From Dactylellina haptotyla (lineage: Eukaryota > Ascomycota > Orbiliomycetes > Orbiliales > Orbiliaceae), in assembly GCA_031310005.1 (NCBI GenBank), contig CM062383.1:1178001-1242000 (forward strand): DNA of 64,000 nucleotides, in the 5' to 3' direction. This document shows positions 10,521 to 21,155 of the stretch, in pieces. The position numbers and the translations under genes were made by a program. Position 1 is the stretch's first letter. Every line of letters starts with the position of its first letter. The notes below the pieces were generated by a model. It was not told where the DNA came from. It did not search any database and was given only the letters and a program-made list of their open reading frames with translations.

Positions 10521-12287
10521 CTAGGCCGAGGGAGCAAGAGGAGGCGGTACCGGCGATAAGGTTTCATCGTGGCTCTCACGCTCTGCAATCGCTGCGGCGA
10601 TGGATACCTCGTGCTTATCCAAGTCTTTGTCGACCAACTCTCCTTCGTTGTCATCGGGTGGTGATTTGCGTTTCAGAGGATTGACGGGAGGAGAAGCTAC
10701 TTTCTCTGGTTCTGCTTCCGCTTCCACTTCCACTGGGGCGGCAGCGGCGACGGGAGGAGCAGGCTGCGGAGTAGGGCTCTTGACCGCCGGGGCCGGCTCC
10801 GATGGTGCTGGTTCTGGGGCTACCGGTTCGGAAACTACCGGTTCAGAAATTACTGGCTCCGGTGCTAGAACCTCTGCCTCAACTAGAGGAGCAGGTGGTT
10901 CGGAAACTTCGACGGGGACGGGGGCGGGGACGGGAGATGGCTCCTTTGGTGGAGCGGGCGCCTCTTCAATAATAGGTTCTGGCGCTGGCTCCTCAAGTTT
11001 GGGATCTTCAACAATCTGATCAACAACAATCGGTTCGGGAACTGGGGTTGGCGATTTTATCTTTTCAACGATAGCCTCAGCGATAGGGGCTACCGTTGGT
11101 ACTGCAGCCACCGAAGTAGGAGGAGGCGAGGCGATATCCATCGGCTCCACCGTGCCTTCCTTCTTGATTGCCGCTGTAACTTCAGGTGTCGCTGTCTTCT
11201 CCACAGGAGGAGTAGGCTGGACCTCTGCTTCCGGCTCGCCTTCCCCATCTTCCGCCTCGTTATCCTGGTCGTCAGGAGTCCCATCTTCCGCATCTCCCAT
11301 CTCCACATCGTCTTCACCGTCGCCCTCTCCGTCCCCGTTATCAGCACCACTGCCCACAGTCCCACTAGGCGTTGCGTGAGCCTCGCCGGTTGGCAACGCC
11401 CTTCCATCTTCAGAGAACGTAACCATCTTCTTGAACCCAGGTTTACGGCCACGTCCGGGCTTCCTCTTTGGTGGTGGCGGCCGTCTCTTGACCGGATGCG
11501 CGGGGGAGGCCGTGGTCCCATCGGCAGCGACGCCAGCCAGCAGCGGGTCGGGAAACACGTCCTCCAGCTCCTCTTCGACAATTATGACCTTGCCGTTGAC
11601 GGTCTTCTTCACGAGCCGGCTATGTCTGCTAAAGGTGTCAGGCGGTCGACCGAGATACTCCGGCTCGGCGGGCTCGTTTTCGCGCGGGATAACTGCCCAC
11701 TTGTTCGTCTTGAAAAGTCGGGTACTGGCAGGCATGAGTCTCTTCTTTTCGGCTTCCAACTCCTCGCCCTCTTTGGGTTGCTGGCCGAGGGTTCCATTTC
11801 TGGCGGCTTTAAGGAGGGTCTGGGACATCGGGGTCAGGAGGTGGGTTTCCTTGGGGAGAGGGAGTTCGGGAGGAGGCGGCGGCGGGATGTTCTTCTTTGC
11901 GAACCACATCCACTGCTTGTTCCAGCGACGGATGGGGAGGCCTTCGAAGACGTCATGGTCGAACTGTTGCTGGCTGCGGACGGTGCGGCGCGATTGGCCG
12001 GTTGGGCGGTACTACAGCGCAAAATTCGACGTTTAGTACAGAATACTCTTTTTTTTCCCTTTCTAGGTTATATTTATGCTTATCAGACAGAATAAAGTGG
12101 GAGGATGTACAAGTGGAACGGCCATGATGGAAACCCAGCAGAGACACGAGTTTATTAGGTGGTTAATATTTTGGGGTATGCGCGGGGGCGCGTGGTTGCG
12201 TGATATCAATCAAGGAAGCGAATTGGAAAGGGAAGGGGAAAGGGATGGAAAAGAGGATGGACTCACAAACGAAGTCCTGCTCGACAT
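10521..12287 (-). CDS. Pro/Glu-rich probable nuclear protein with AT-hook-like motif
   Basis: Not recognised. Two exons: a 21-nt first exon 12267-12287 (MSSRTSF, then a GTGAGT donor) and 10521-12011, in frame for 503 residues. The N-terminal 200 residues look folded or conserved: RRTVRSQQQFDHDVFEGLPI, RRWNKQWMWFAKK, and a stretch with VNGKVIIVEEELEDVFPDPL. Around residue 195 a basic KRKPGRGRKPGFKK block resembles an AT-hook. The C-terminal half is low complexity (Asp/Glu, then long Pro/Ala/Glu/Val runs) and ends near PLKRKSPPDD, a likely nuclear localisation signal. A chromatin-associated role is a guess from composition. The tiny first exon is inferred; the minimum supported protein starts at the ATG at 11909. 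Confidence 0.65.
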
Positions 12288-12868
12288 GCTGCTGGCAGAA
12301 AAGAGGGAGCGCGGCACGCGAAGGAGGACGACAGAGACGACTGGCTACTGGCGACAGGGTGCGACTAGTGCGGGCTTATTTGCATGGAAGGGCTGGCTAA
12401 TAGCACGATGCACTGTACTACTTTGGTTATTACGACCGCCTGGGAAGTGTGTAGACGCTAGACAAGAATACACGAGGGTACGGTAACGGAAAGGAGTTGG
12501 CGCTTGCTATCTGTCTGTCTACTGGAAACGGCAAACGAGGCAAAATGCCGATTGATGGAACGGTCCTCTCCGCGGGGACCCACACCGGCAGGAAACGCGT
12601 TTGCTCTCGCAGCAACAGGCAGCTGGAGCCAGCGAAGTGACAGACGGATGGGAAAGCGTATGCACGACGAGAATGGGATCGCGGGGGGGGGCCAGAGAGC
12701 GTAGGCCGGCTGGGGTGGTCGGTTGGTGGTGATGAGTGTGGATGGTGTTCGGGAAGGATGTTCGGGGAAAGGAGAAGCACCAACAACAACAACGAGATTA
12801 AACCTGTGTGGCTGTGCCAACCAACACATTGTTAGACTACAAATACAATACAATATAATTCAGAAATA
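12288..12868. other. Intergenic between tandem minus-strand genes
   Basis: 581 bases holding the 3' end of the J-protein gene and the promoter of the AT-hook-like gene. A CAACAACAACAA run lies near 12,780. No gene is recognised. Confidence 0.5.
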
Positions 12869-13821
12869 TCACGACGACATGGCGCCGGAGAGCACCCGCG
12901 CGGCCAGCTCCGACAGGATGCGCATCTTGTCGCTCTGCGGCATCTCCTGGTACACCTCGTAGACGCTCTTGCCCTTCCTGTCTCGGATTGCCCCTAGTCG
13001 GTTGCCCACCACCAGGCCCGCCATGAAGCCCGTCGAGTTGCTGTAGGAATCACACTGTTAGCACATATCTATATATGTGGGTGTGGATAATAGAGGAATA
13101 TCTTACTAGATGATATATCCCAATACCGCCCCGGAGATAGCCCCGATGATGGACCAGAACCTGCCCGTTCCCTCCCTCACCTCGTTCCGCAACCCCTCCT
13201 CGTTCATCATCTCCCTACGCCCTTGTCAGACCATCGACTCTCCAAATAATTATTTTAGATAAAAAACTCACTCGAAAAACTCGCCGAACTGCTCGTCGTG
13301 CCACTGCCCACCTGCAGGTCGGTGTGTACCAGTCCCTGCCGCGCCGGTATCCGCTCCTGTGCTACGTCCGCTCGGCCGCTGGTACGCCCGTGTGCCATCG
13401 TAATCCCTTCTCTTCACCGGGTCCGAAAGCGTGTAGTACGCATCGTTGACCAGTTGAAACTGCCTCGTTCGAGCGGGGCGGTCTGGGTGGTCTACCGGCA
13501 CTCTATCTTTATTACGATATTTAAAATTAGATTATTCGTTCATCTTCGATAAACAAACCAATAGAGAGGGGGGGAGGGGGGTGTGCCCATACCAGGGTGG
13601 GTTTTTAGGGCTTGGACTTTGTAGGCCTTGCGTATCTCGTCCTGAGTGGCATTTGGCGAGACGCCGAGGATCTCATCTGTATTTGTGAGTGGTTTGCTTT
13701 GAAATTTTGAGATTATTGATCACAGGATCTTACAGTAATCGACGTTTGCTATCGATATCAACATGGTCAGTATATATTCAGGCTGATACAGACGAAATCA
13801 GGACCACTTACAATTCGACAT
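12869..13821 (-). CDS. J-domain co-chaperone with C-terminal glycine-rich hydrophobic segment
   Basis: Class C J-protein that would stimulate an Hsp70 ATPase. Six exons: 13812-13821 (10 nt), 13734-13748 (15 nt), 13593-13676, 13272-13506, 13107-13214 and 12869-13040, giving 207 residues. The J domain is residues 5-72: VDYYEILGVSPNATQDEIRK, the HPD triad at 35-37 and LVNDAYYTLSDPVKRRDYD. An intron falls inside the HPD Asp codon. A Gly/Thr-rich linker follows, then WSIIGAISGAVLGYII and NSTGFMAGLVVGNRLGAIRD, a glycine-patterned hydrophobic pair seen in a fungal-specific J-protein family of unassigned function. The two microexons are needed to restore the start of the J domain. It is divergent from SQR. 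Confidence 0.85.
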
Positions 13822-14122
13822 TGGTGTGTTTGGTATGAAGATGTATGGTAAAAGAAGAGTACGGCCAGAGAGAACTCAAGATGCAGGCTGAGATGCCCGA
13901 ATTTAAAGGTGTCGCACGGCTGGAAAGAAGAGAGGGTCCGTCGCGCCAAATCTGGGCCGATCGCAGCGTCACTACGTCATCCCGGCAGACGCAAGCCACA
14001 CTTCCACCAAACGGTGGAGGGGCGCGCACCAGCCACCACAACAGACTTTTGTCCTTCCTTCTGCAGAAGAACCCGCCTGCAGGTCTCCCAGCACCGTTAG
14101 CTCCACCCCGCCACTCCTCACC
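13822..14122. promoter_or_regulatory. Divergent promoter of the J-protein and SQR genes
   Basis: 301 bases between divergent start codons, compact enough that regulatory sites are probably shared. CTACGTCATC at 13973-13982 contains a CRE-like ACGTCA half-site (AP-1/ATF type). Function is inferred. Confidence 0.45.
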
Positions 14123-15460
14123 ATGCTTCCCCAGATTCTTCGCACTCGCCTGGCATCCTCCGCCGGTCGCCTGGCCGTCAGGTCCTTCGCGACAGAGGCC
14201 GCATCTCCCGTCAATGCTGGTAAAACACACAAAGTCGTCGTTGTTGGTGGTGGCACTGCTGGTATCACCGTTTCGCACCAGTTACTCCGCACCGGCAAGT
14301 TCACCCAGGACGATATCGCCATTATCGATCCTGCGGAATGGCATCACTACCAACCCGGCTGGACGCTCGTTGGCGGCGGCCTCAAAGATAAGGAAGACCT
14401 ACGGCGACCCCTCGCCAGCCTGCTGGACCCACAGTTGAAATTTTACAATACGGCTGTGGACTCCTTCAAGCCAGAAGATAACTCTGTCACACTCGCCAAC
14501 GGCGATAAACTAAACTACGAGCAGCTCGTCGTCGCTCCGGGTATCGCTATCGATTACGGCTCCGTCAAGGGTCTACCTGAAGCCCTCGCGGACGAATCCT
14601 CGCTCGTTTCATCCATCTACGGCTACGATAGCTGTGACAAGGTCTTCCCAACCATTGAGCGCTTGCAGAAGGGTACCGCGATCTTCACTCAGCCTGCTGG
14701 CGTTATCAAGTGCGCTGGTGGGCCCCAGAAGATCATGTGGCTCGCATTGGACCATTGGAAGCAATTGGGCCTCTACGATCCGGAGAACCCGGACAAGTCC
14801 GCCATCAAGATCAGCTTTGCGACAGGACTGCCAGTGATGTTTGGTGTGCCAAAGTATAGCGCTAGACTGGAGGAGTTGCGTAAGGAGAGGGGCGTGGAGG
14901 GACTCTTCCAGCATGATCTCGTCGAGATCAATGGTAACACCGCGACCTTCGCGAAGGGCGGCGAGCAGGTGAAGCGCCAGTTCGATCTATTGCATGTCGT
15001 GCCCAAGATGGGCCCTGCCGCCTTCCTCAAGAACAGCCCGCTGGCTAACGAGGCCGGATACGTGGATGTCGACGACGGAACCACCCAGCACAAGAAGTTC
15101 TCTAACGTTTGGTCTGTCGGTGATGCATCGTCTCTACCCACTTCTAAGACCGCTGCCGCTATCACCGCTGAAGCACCAGTCCTCGTTCAGAATCTAACGA
15201 ACGCATTGGAAGGAAGAGGCCCTGACGCTATCTACGACGGGTATACATCCTGTCCGCTGTTGACCGAATACGGCAAGGTTATGCTCGCTGAGTTCAAGTA
15301 CGGTGGAGTGCCGAAAGAGACTTTCAATGAGCTATTCGGCATGGACCAAGCTAATCCGTCCAAGAGTTTCTATTACCTCAAGAAGGATTTCTTCCCGTGG
15401 GTGTACTACAAGTCGTTCTTGAAGGGAACGTGGGCGGGCCCAGAGGGTTGGAAGAGCTAG
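14123..15460 (+). CDS. HMT2: Mitochondrial sulfide:quinone oxidoreductase
   Basis: FAD flavoprotein of the inner mitochondrial membrane that oxidises hydrogen sulfide and passes electrons to ubiquinone. It is a single exon of 445 residues. A presequence rich in Arg/Ser/Ala (residues 1-30) is followed by the Rossmann motif VVVGGGTAGI at about 38-47. The two redox cysteines of the family are at Cys197 (IKCAGGPQK) and Cys377 (TSCPLLTEYGK). The C-terminus ends in the amphipathic FFPWVYYKSFLKGTW that anchors SQR to the membrane. Length and motifs fit the Hmt2 type, which in fission yeast also gives cadmium tolerance. It is intronless, unlike most neighbours. Confidence 0.95.
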   Translation: MLPQILRTRLASSAGRLAVRSFATEAASPVNAGKTHKVVVVGGGTAGITVSHQLLRTGKFTQDDIAIIDPAEWHHYQPGWTLVGGGLKDKEDLRRPLASLLDPQLKFYNTAVDSFKPEDNSVTLANGDKLNYEQLVVAPGIAIDYGSVKGLPEALADESSLVSSIYGYDSCDKVFPTIERLQKGTAIFTQPAGVIKCAGGPQKIMWLALDHWKQLGLYDPENPDKSAIKISFATGLPVMFGVPKYSARLEELRKERGVEGLFQHDLVEINGNTATFAKGGEQVKRQFDLLHVVPKMGPAAFLKNSPLANEAGYVDVDDGTTQHKKFSNVWSVGDASSLPTSKTAAAITAEAPVLVQNLTNALEGRGPDAIYDGYTSCPLLTEYGKVMLAEFKYGGVPKETFNELFGMDQANPSKSFYYLKKDFFPWVYYKSFLKGTWAGPEGWKS

Positions 15461-15805
15461 ATACCCTGGATTCCTTGTATAAGATGTACATATAAAAGTA
15501 TGATTGTTGCATAGTTAGCATATTGTTTAGCCGGCGGTAAAGAGTGTTATGTATATCTAGATGTCGAAATATATCGGCGGCATTGTATCTCTTATAAAGA
15601 GATACGACTCGAACTGTGGAATGGAAAGCTTGATATCATATCACACATATCTACCGGATAATAGTTCTCACTTTTCAAAGATTGATTACTGGGTGTGGCG
15701 AGCACTTCAATTAGAATATATTGGGAGTGGTAACATCTCCACATCCTCTACCGAACCCACCCCACCGCACGCCACTACCTGATCTAGCTTCGAGTCCATC
15801 CGATC
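15461..15805. other. SQR 3' region
   Basis: Downstream sequence of SQR. An isolated B-box-like GCTTCGAGTCC lies at 15788-15798 with no matching A-box or tRNA fold upstream. No gene is called. Confidence 0.4.
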
Positions 15806-15810
15806 ATGAT

Positions 15811-16110
15811 ATAATAGATATAATACTGCGATATTCCCATCCAAAGCCGCCATGGCTCAGTGGTTGAAGACCCCGCCTCCGAAAAGGAGACACCCACACA
15901 GGGGTCCGAACATCACCGACCACCGCGACACCCCTCTTAGGGTTTCCCGCCGACCTTCCCGGTTCGCCTAATCCCTGATATCGACACTTCGCTTCTAAAT
16001 CTTCGGAGATAGGGCTTAGATCAGGAGAGAGTGGCGCAGATACCCAAGTTTTTACAGAGCGGTGGGAAAGGGGTTCTAGTTGGGGCTAGCGGGGCATCAA
16101 ACTTTTTTTA
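15811..16110 (+). ncRNA. Candidate RNA polymerase III transcription unit (structured ncRNA or tRNA-derived SINE)
   Basis: Signals in order: a TATAAT-rich stretch at 15811-15826; an A-box-like TGGCTCAGTGG at 15853-15863; a B-box-like GGTCCGAACAT at 15903-15913, 50 bases on; and a run of seven Ts near 16102 that would end Pol III transcription. The 5' 70 bases are tRNA-like, with a small hairpin CTCC-GAAAA-GGAG at about 15877-15889. Further on, CCTGAT pairs with ATCAGG, enclosing TCTAA/TTAGA and an ATCT-TCGG-AGAT hairpin. It does not fold as a full tRNA, and the conserved motifs of SRP, RNase P/MRP, U6 and 5S RNA are not seen. Either a novel Pol III RNA or a tRNA-derived SINE copy would fit. 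Confidence 0.45.
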
Positions 16111-16678
16111 ATTTTTAATTTTTTTCAAAAAAATTTACATGTATTAACTCGGGATGTTAAATTTGTGGTTGTTGGACAGGATCTCGAGGAGTTGTTTTGG
16201 AAGTTCGATTCTGGATGAATTCGTGGATCTAGAGGCAGTAGATGGTTCCTCATTTTTTGTAGATATTCAAATATCAAGTGACGGAAAGGGGGAGAGGTGT
16301 ATATGTTAAATGTTTGTAGTGGGAATGATGTCATGGGATGGTGACAGTGTCGACAGTCGAAGCCGCCAATAGTTCTGGGAACTGGAATTGTGGAAACAGT
16401 TGCACAGCTTGGCGAGGATGCCACCTCAATTAGATTCATTTTTTATTTGATCAGGCGGTTTAGAAAAATAGAATCTGAGACTAATTGAACAGAAGAATAT
16501 CTAGTACGATCTATCAATTGCCGGTCTCTCGCGATATCAAATCGGAGTTGTCACTCGAAAATGCGGTGTTGACTTTGTTGGATAGATTCTGCTGACTAAG
16601 ATCTGACTAACACATAGCAATATCAAAGCTCTAAAGTGGTGGATATCTGCACCTTTCCAAGGTCAGAGCATTGAAACC
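16111..16678. other. Intergenic before ELP6
   Basis: AT-rich sequence after the candidate Pol III unit, leading to the ELP6 promoter. The minus-strand open frame here has no recognisable product. Confidence 0.45.
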
Positions 16679-17744
16679 ATGTCCAAAGTACCCACCCCGT
16701 CCGACATTCTCGGACTCTCTTACGACCTCCTGCCGCAAGAATCGCAGCTTCTATTGATAACTTCTGTTCTCGGCACGTCTCCGTCATGGCTGGCCTACAG
16801 CTTGCTTTACAACACTCTGACTTCAGATAATTCCGTGGTCTTTGTATCATTCTCAAATGACTATAGTTATTTCCGAGATGGGGCTAAAAGACATGTACGT
16901 AGATAATTACGAGCCATTAATCTAGAAAATATACTGATCGGTAATATTTAGGGACTGGATCTAGCTTCGTATCTCAAGAAAGGCAATTTCGTCTTTGTAG
17001 ATGGCTTCTCGAAGTTATTCTTGCCAACGGGCGCTCAGAGCGCTCCGACTTGGACCCCGAGTATAATACCCTCTCCCAGAGGCGGTATACAACCAAGAGG
17101 AGTCCCGGCCCCTCCGCGGCAGCAGCCTCTGCAGGCACTAGGCTCCTCTAGCAGCACAGACCCAATAAAGTACATAAGTTTTGGCCCGACACCGACGATA
17201 GCGAATTCTTTGAAACAGTTGGAAGCGATTGGGGCGGCAATTAAGTCGCTGCCTGTGTCTCCTGCAAAGCCTAGATTGATAATTGAAGGACTGGAGGTTC
17301 TCATGTCCGCTGGAGGGGTAGAAATGGCTGGTATAGAGGATCTAATCTACGATCTCAGAGAAGTACGTCTAGCTTCATGGAACGGCCGTATGTGCCTGAG
17401 ACTGATATTCTAATGATTATTATTATTTTCAGATAACATCGACAACGGCAATAATAATGCCCTCTGATTCGGCACTGATTCAAACATCAGCATCCTCTAC
17501 ACCATTGGAGCTCTCGCACGCTAATCTGGTGGTGTCTTTGGGACATGTCGCAGATGCAATCCTATCACTGAGACTTCTTGATACTGGAGTAGCGAAAGAC
17601 ATAAGCGGGGTGCTTAAAGTGACCAGGGGAGCAGGAAACTTGTCAAGAGATTCGAGGACGGGCGTGATTGAAGAAAAGGAAATGCTCTACTACGAGGGCG
17701 ACGGCGGGGTCAAGATCTTTGCCCGGGGTGCAGGCGGACACTGA
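16679..17744 (+). CDS. ELP6: Elongator complex subunit Elp6
   Basis: RecA-like ATPase-fold subunit of Elongator, which modifies wobble uridines in tRNA together with Elp4 and Elp5. Three exons, 16679-16894, 16952-17362 and 17433-17744, give 312 residues, a normal length for filamentous fungi. The N-terminus has QLLLITSVLGTSPSWLAYSL and VVFVSFSNDYSYF, corresponding to the degenerate P-loop strand of Elp6. The end, SGVLKVTRGAGN then EKEMLYYEGDGGVKIFARGA, is the diagnostic C-terminal block. A Pro/Gln-rich insertion sits near residues 105-130. All three exons are in phase 0. Confidence 0.85.
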
Positions 17745-18304
17745 AGCTGTTAATCTAATCTTGAGATATGAGAATGATGTAGTGTGCTACGCCAATGCAT
17801 CTCCCCTGCAAGCTAAGCTGCAGCCAGCTGGTAGCTCCGTAAGATCCAGCAAGCAAAAATATGTACGATACACACGTAGCCCGAGCGAATGTAGAAAAGC
17901 AGTTCGGGAGCCAGGTACCGAGGAAAAAGGAATTCCCGCCCTCGCTCGCCTGATCCACAAAACGAATTCGCAAGTTTTTGGTGCAAATTTGCACCTGGTT
18001 TGCAGCAGCGGGACAGGGAAGCCAAAGACGCACCGCCGCCCTCCTTAAAAAGGTACTTCTACTTGCTGCTATCGTGCGAATTAATTCTCCTCTCATCACC
18101 CGACCTCGCTCCATCGCAGGTGCTCCGTTTCTGCTTGTCGACGTCGAAAGCTATATCATATCGCTACCTATCCTTCCGCCGCGGACGTTCTCCAGCCCTG
18201 CTGCCGTTTTCACCGCCGCCTTATCGCTGATCTCCCGCTAAACCTCAATCTTTCGTCCTCCGTCTTATCCTTCCTTCTTCCTCCCCCGCCAACCGACCGC
18301 AAGC
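17745..18304. promoter_or_regulatory. ELP6 3' region and SNX3 promoter
   Basis: 560 bases between two plus-strand genes. The last 130 bases before the SNX3 start are pyrimidine-rich (CT tracts), typical of fungal promoters and leaders. No separate gene is seen. Confidence 0.5.
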
Positions 18305-19024
18305 ATGCAGGCCCCTCTTTCCACCTCCCGCGAACAGACGTTCGAGGAAATTTACGGAGCCCCGGAGAATTTCCTAGAAATCGAGGTACGTTCAATCCAC
18401 AGCTCCCGACCACACGTACAACACTTTCCTTCCCGTCGGAAAGATTGACGCAATGCGCATTTACAAGAAGCTCACAATCTCTCTACGAACAGGTCAAGAA
18501 TCCTCAGACCCATGGCTTCGGGCGCAAGATGTACACCGACTACGAAGTCGTCTGCCGGGTAATTACCCTCCCACGTCATATCTGATTACACCCCCGCCAT
18601 TACACCAGAAGGCTCAGGAAACAGCTAACGAACCTGTTCGAAAAATTCATGTAGACCAACATCCCCGCTTTCAAGTTAAAGTCCTCCACGGTCCGCCGAC
18701 GGTACTCCGACTTTGAACACTTCCGCGACATCCTTGAGCGTGAATCTACGCGCGTTACTATCCCACCTCTGCCTGGCAAGGTGTTCACCAACCGTTTCTC
18801 GGACGACGTCATCGAGCACCGACGGGAGGGTTTGCAGCGTTTCCTGCAGATCGTAGTCGGCCACCCGCTTTTGCAAACCGGAAGTAAAGTTCTCGCCAGC
18901 TTCGTTCAAGGTGGGTTCTAGTTATATACACTTTTCTTTCCTTTTTCTTTTTGATTTAGAGCAAGGTTAATTGTATTTTTTCGGTTATTTAGACCCGAGC
19001 TGGGACACCTCGAATTACATCTGA
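18305..19024 (+). CDS. SNX3: Sorting nexin-3
   Basis: PX-domain protein (Grd19/Snx3) that binds PI3P on endosomes and recruits retromer for retrieval of Golgi cargo. Four exons, 18305-18385, 18493-18558, 18655-18910 and 18993-19024, give 144 residues. The start ([20 protein letters not shown]) leads into the PX core [20 protein letters not shown], then [16 protein letters not shown], which holds the PI3P-binding RRYSDF motif, and [20 protein letters not shown]. It ends [10 protein letters not shown]. Size and layout match the fungal family. Confidence 0.96.
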
Positions 19025-19826
19025 AAGGAGGGGAAACTGGTGGAAGAAGATCTGGCGGAGGTCCAGTGGTGACCGTCGGGTTCCGCCAGTAGGTGTAGGG
19101 CACCCTGTAGGTGAAGATAGACGCAGGGTTAGATGACGAGAACGAGTGACGAAGAGAATGACGGACCAAGATACCATACCGAGATCCTATCCAACTAGAC
19201 ACCTCGATTTCTAGTTTAAGGAATACGGCTCGACGATTGGGATATGCAGCTTCTGCCTATACCCAGGAATGAACCTCAGATATCTAGCAGTTTCATATTC
19301 ACCTATATATCTCATTCAGCACATGATTCCCCTACCCACAACTAGCAAACAGTGGAAGTTGTTTCCTTTTTTTTCTATTCCCCGCCATCCGCTGTCTTAG
19401 TTTACTTAGCGTCGCATTTACGCCTTTTTGTTTTCTATTTTCTGCTTTGAGCTCCGAGCTACCAAGCAAGACTGTTCACGACTCCTTTTGTCCCCTCTAC
19501 TACTCAGCGCAGATACACCTTGTTGTTCTTGTATTCACGACCCCCGGAGAACCCAAATGCAAAATGTGTGCATTGGGAAGATTTGTTTTTGAAGATGGTA
19601 GTAAAGTACAAAGGCGAAGCCAATTGAAAATTACAAAAAAACATACAAAGCAACGCCCCATATCAATTGCTTCAATGTTGAATTTATCGTGTGATACCCA
19701 TCCCCTAACCTTGGTGTAAACGCCAGTAATGAGTGTTCGTTCCCTGTTCTACCATCTACCTCTCCCGGGATTCCATACACCGTAAATGTTAAATCACGAT
19801 ATGCTACCCATACATCGATGAGAGTT
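19025..19826. other. Intergenic between convergent SNX3 and lipoyl synthase
   Basis: About 800 bases of 3' sequence from two convergent genes, with T-rich runs near 19,360-19,440. No gene or repeat is recognised. Confidence 0.5.
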
Positions 19827-21155
19827 TTACACGGCCTTCTCCGCCCTCAACTCCCCTATAGCATCTACGCTATTCAGCTTATCGGAGCTCTCGACCCCCT
19901 TGGCTCTCTTCTTCAGCACGTTCTCGATGAACGCCTCACCCGCTTTGTACGAACTCCTGACTAGCGGTCCGCTCGCCACATACAAGAAACCCATATTCAT
20001 GGCTTTCACCCGCCATTCCTCAAACTTCTCTGGGGTAACATACTCAGTCACCTTCATGTGTCTCTTGGTAGGACGCATGTACTGCCCAAATGTTACGACG
20101 TCAACATTGATCTTTCGTAGCTCCTCAAGCGCCGCGAGAACTTCCTCATCCTTCTCACCGAGACCGAGCATTATGGAGGTTTTTGTGATCAGCGACGGCT
20201 TCACCTTTTTGGCATGCTCGAGCACGGCAAGGGACTGGCGGAAAGTAGCGCGGCGATCTCGGACGTACGGCGTGAGACCCTCGACAGTTTCAATATTATG
20301 TGCAAAGACGTCAAGACCAGATGTGGCGACGAGGGCCACCATATCTAGATCGCCGCGGTAGTCGCCAGATAGTGTTTCGACAAGGATTTGTGGCGCCCTA
20401 CACCATTCAAATTAGTAACCGCAGCTTTTCGACAAACGATCAGTCTTCTCTGGAGGCATTACGTACTTTTGTTTAACCTTGACAATCGTCTCCCGGATAT
20501 GATTCGCTCCTCCATCCGGCAAATCATCACGATCCACCGTCGTGATAACAACATATCCCAACCCCCACCTCTTCAAAGCCTCGGCCGTATGCTCAGGCTC
20601 ATGCGGATCCAACGGCGGTGGCGCCCTACTCGTCTTCACACTACAGAACCTACAGCCTCGCGTGCACGTATCTCCCATCAACATAATCGTAGCCGTAGCG
20701 GCAGACTTGTCGGTACCGCCCCAGCACTCGCCGATATTCGGACACCGGGCTTCCTCGCAGACGGTGTGCAGGTTGAGCCCCCTCAGGTCGTTCTTAAGTT
20801 TATTATAGTTCGTTCCGACGGGGACGGAAGTTTTGAGCCATTCGGGGAGACGGACGTGGTTCTTCCTGTTTAATTGGGCTATCGTCGGCCCCTTGAGCTC
20901 GAGGGACTCGGATATCGAGAGTGCCGGCTCCGGGGTTGAGACGAAGTCTGCGAAGGAGGGGCCGGAGTTGAGCCTATCGGTGAAGGAGGTGGATTTTTTG
21001 CCGGGGATTGAGGTTATAGGTTCCGGAGCACCGGTTGTAGCGTAGGTTCGGGCCCTCGAGGGTATGGATAGTCTGGTGGATGCGTAGAGGCATTGCGGGC
21101 AGACGAAGGACGAGGCTCGAGACGCCGTGGCGAGGACGGATCTTGAGGCGAGCAT
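19827..21155 (-). CDS. LIP5: Mitochondrial lipoyl synthase
   Basis: Radical-SAM enzyme that inserts two sulfurs into octanoyl groups bound to lipoyl-dependent enzymes such as pyruvate dehydrogenase and glycine cleavage H protein. Two exons, 20467-21155 and 19827-20397, give 419 residues. A mitochondrial presequence occupies roughly residues 1-45. The auxiliary 4Fe-4S cluster cysteines are C133, C138 and C144 ([12 protein letters not shown]), and the radical-SAM CxxxCxxC is C164, C168 and C171 (CTRGCRFC). The C-terminus keeps [20 protein letters not shown] and RSSYKAGE, with the conserved RSSY serine that ligates the auxiliary cluster. Start chosen at MLASRSV; an ATG 57 bases upstream would add a less presequence-like stretch. 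Confidence 0.96.

Noticed and set aside
10600-11019. Gly/Ser/Thr-rich 139-codon plus-strand frame
   Set aside because: Antisense shadow of the Pro/Glu/Ala-rich tail of the AT-hook-like protein.
15788-15798. Isolated B-box GCTTCGAGTCC suggesting a second tRNA
   Set aside because: No A-box or cloverleaf arms at the right distance upstream.
15847-15925. A functional tRNA gene
   Set aside because: A and B boxes are tRNA-like, but no acceptor stem closes and the anticodon arm is not canonical.
15935-15945. AACCCTAA on the minus strand as a telomerase RNA template
   Set aside because: Only eight bases match; that is expected by chance once or twice in a window this size, and the surrounding unit reads as a plus-strand Pol III gene.
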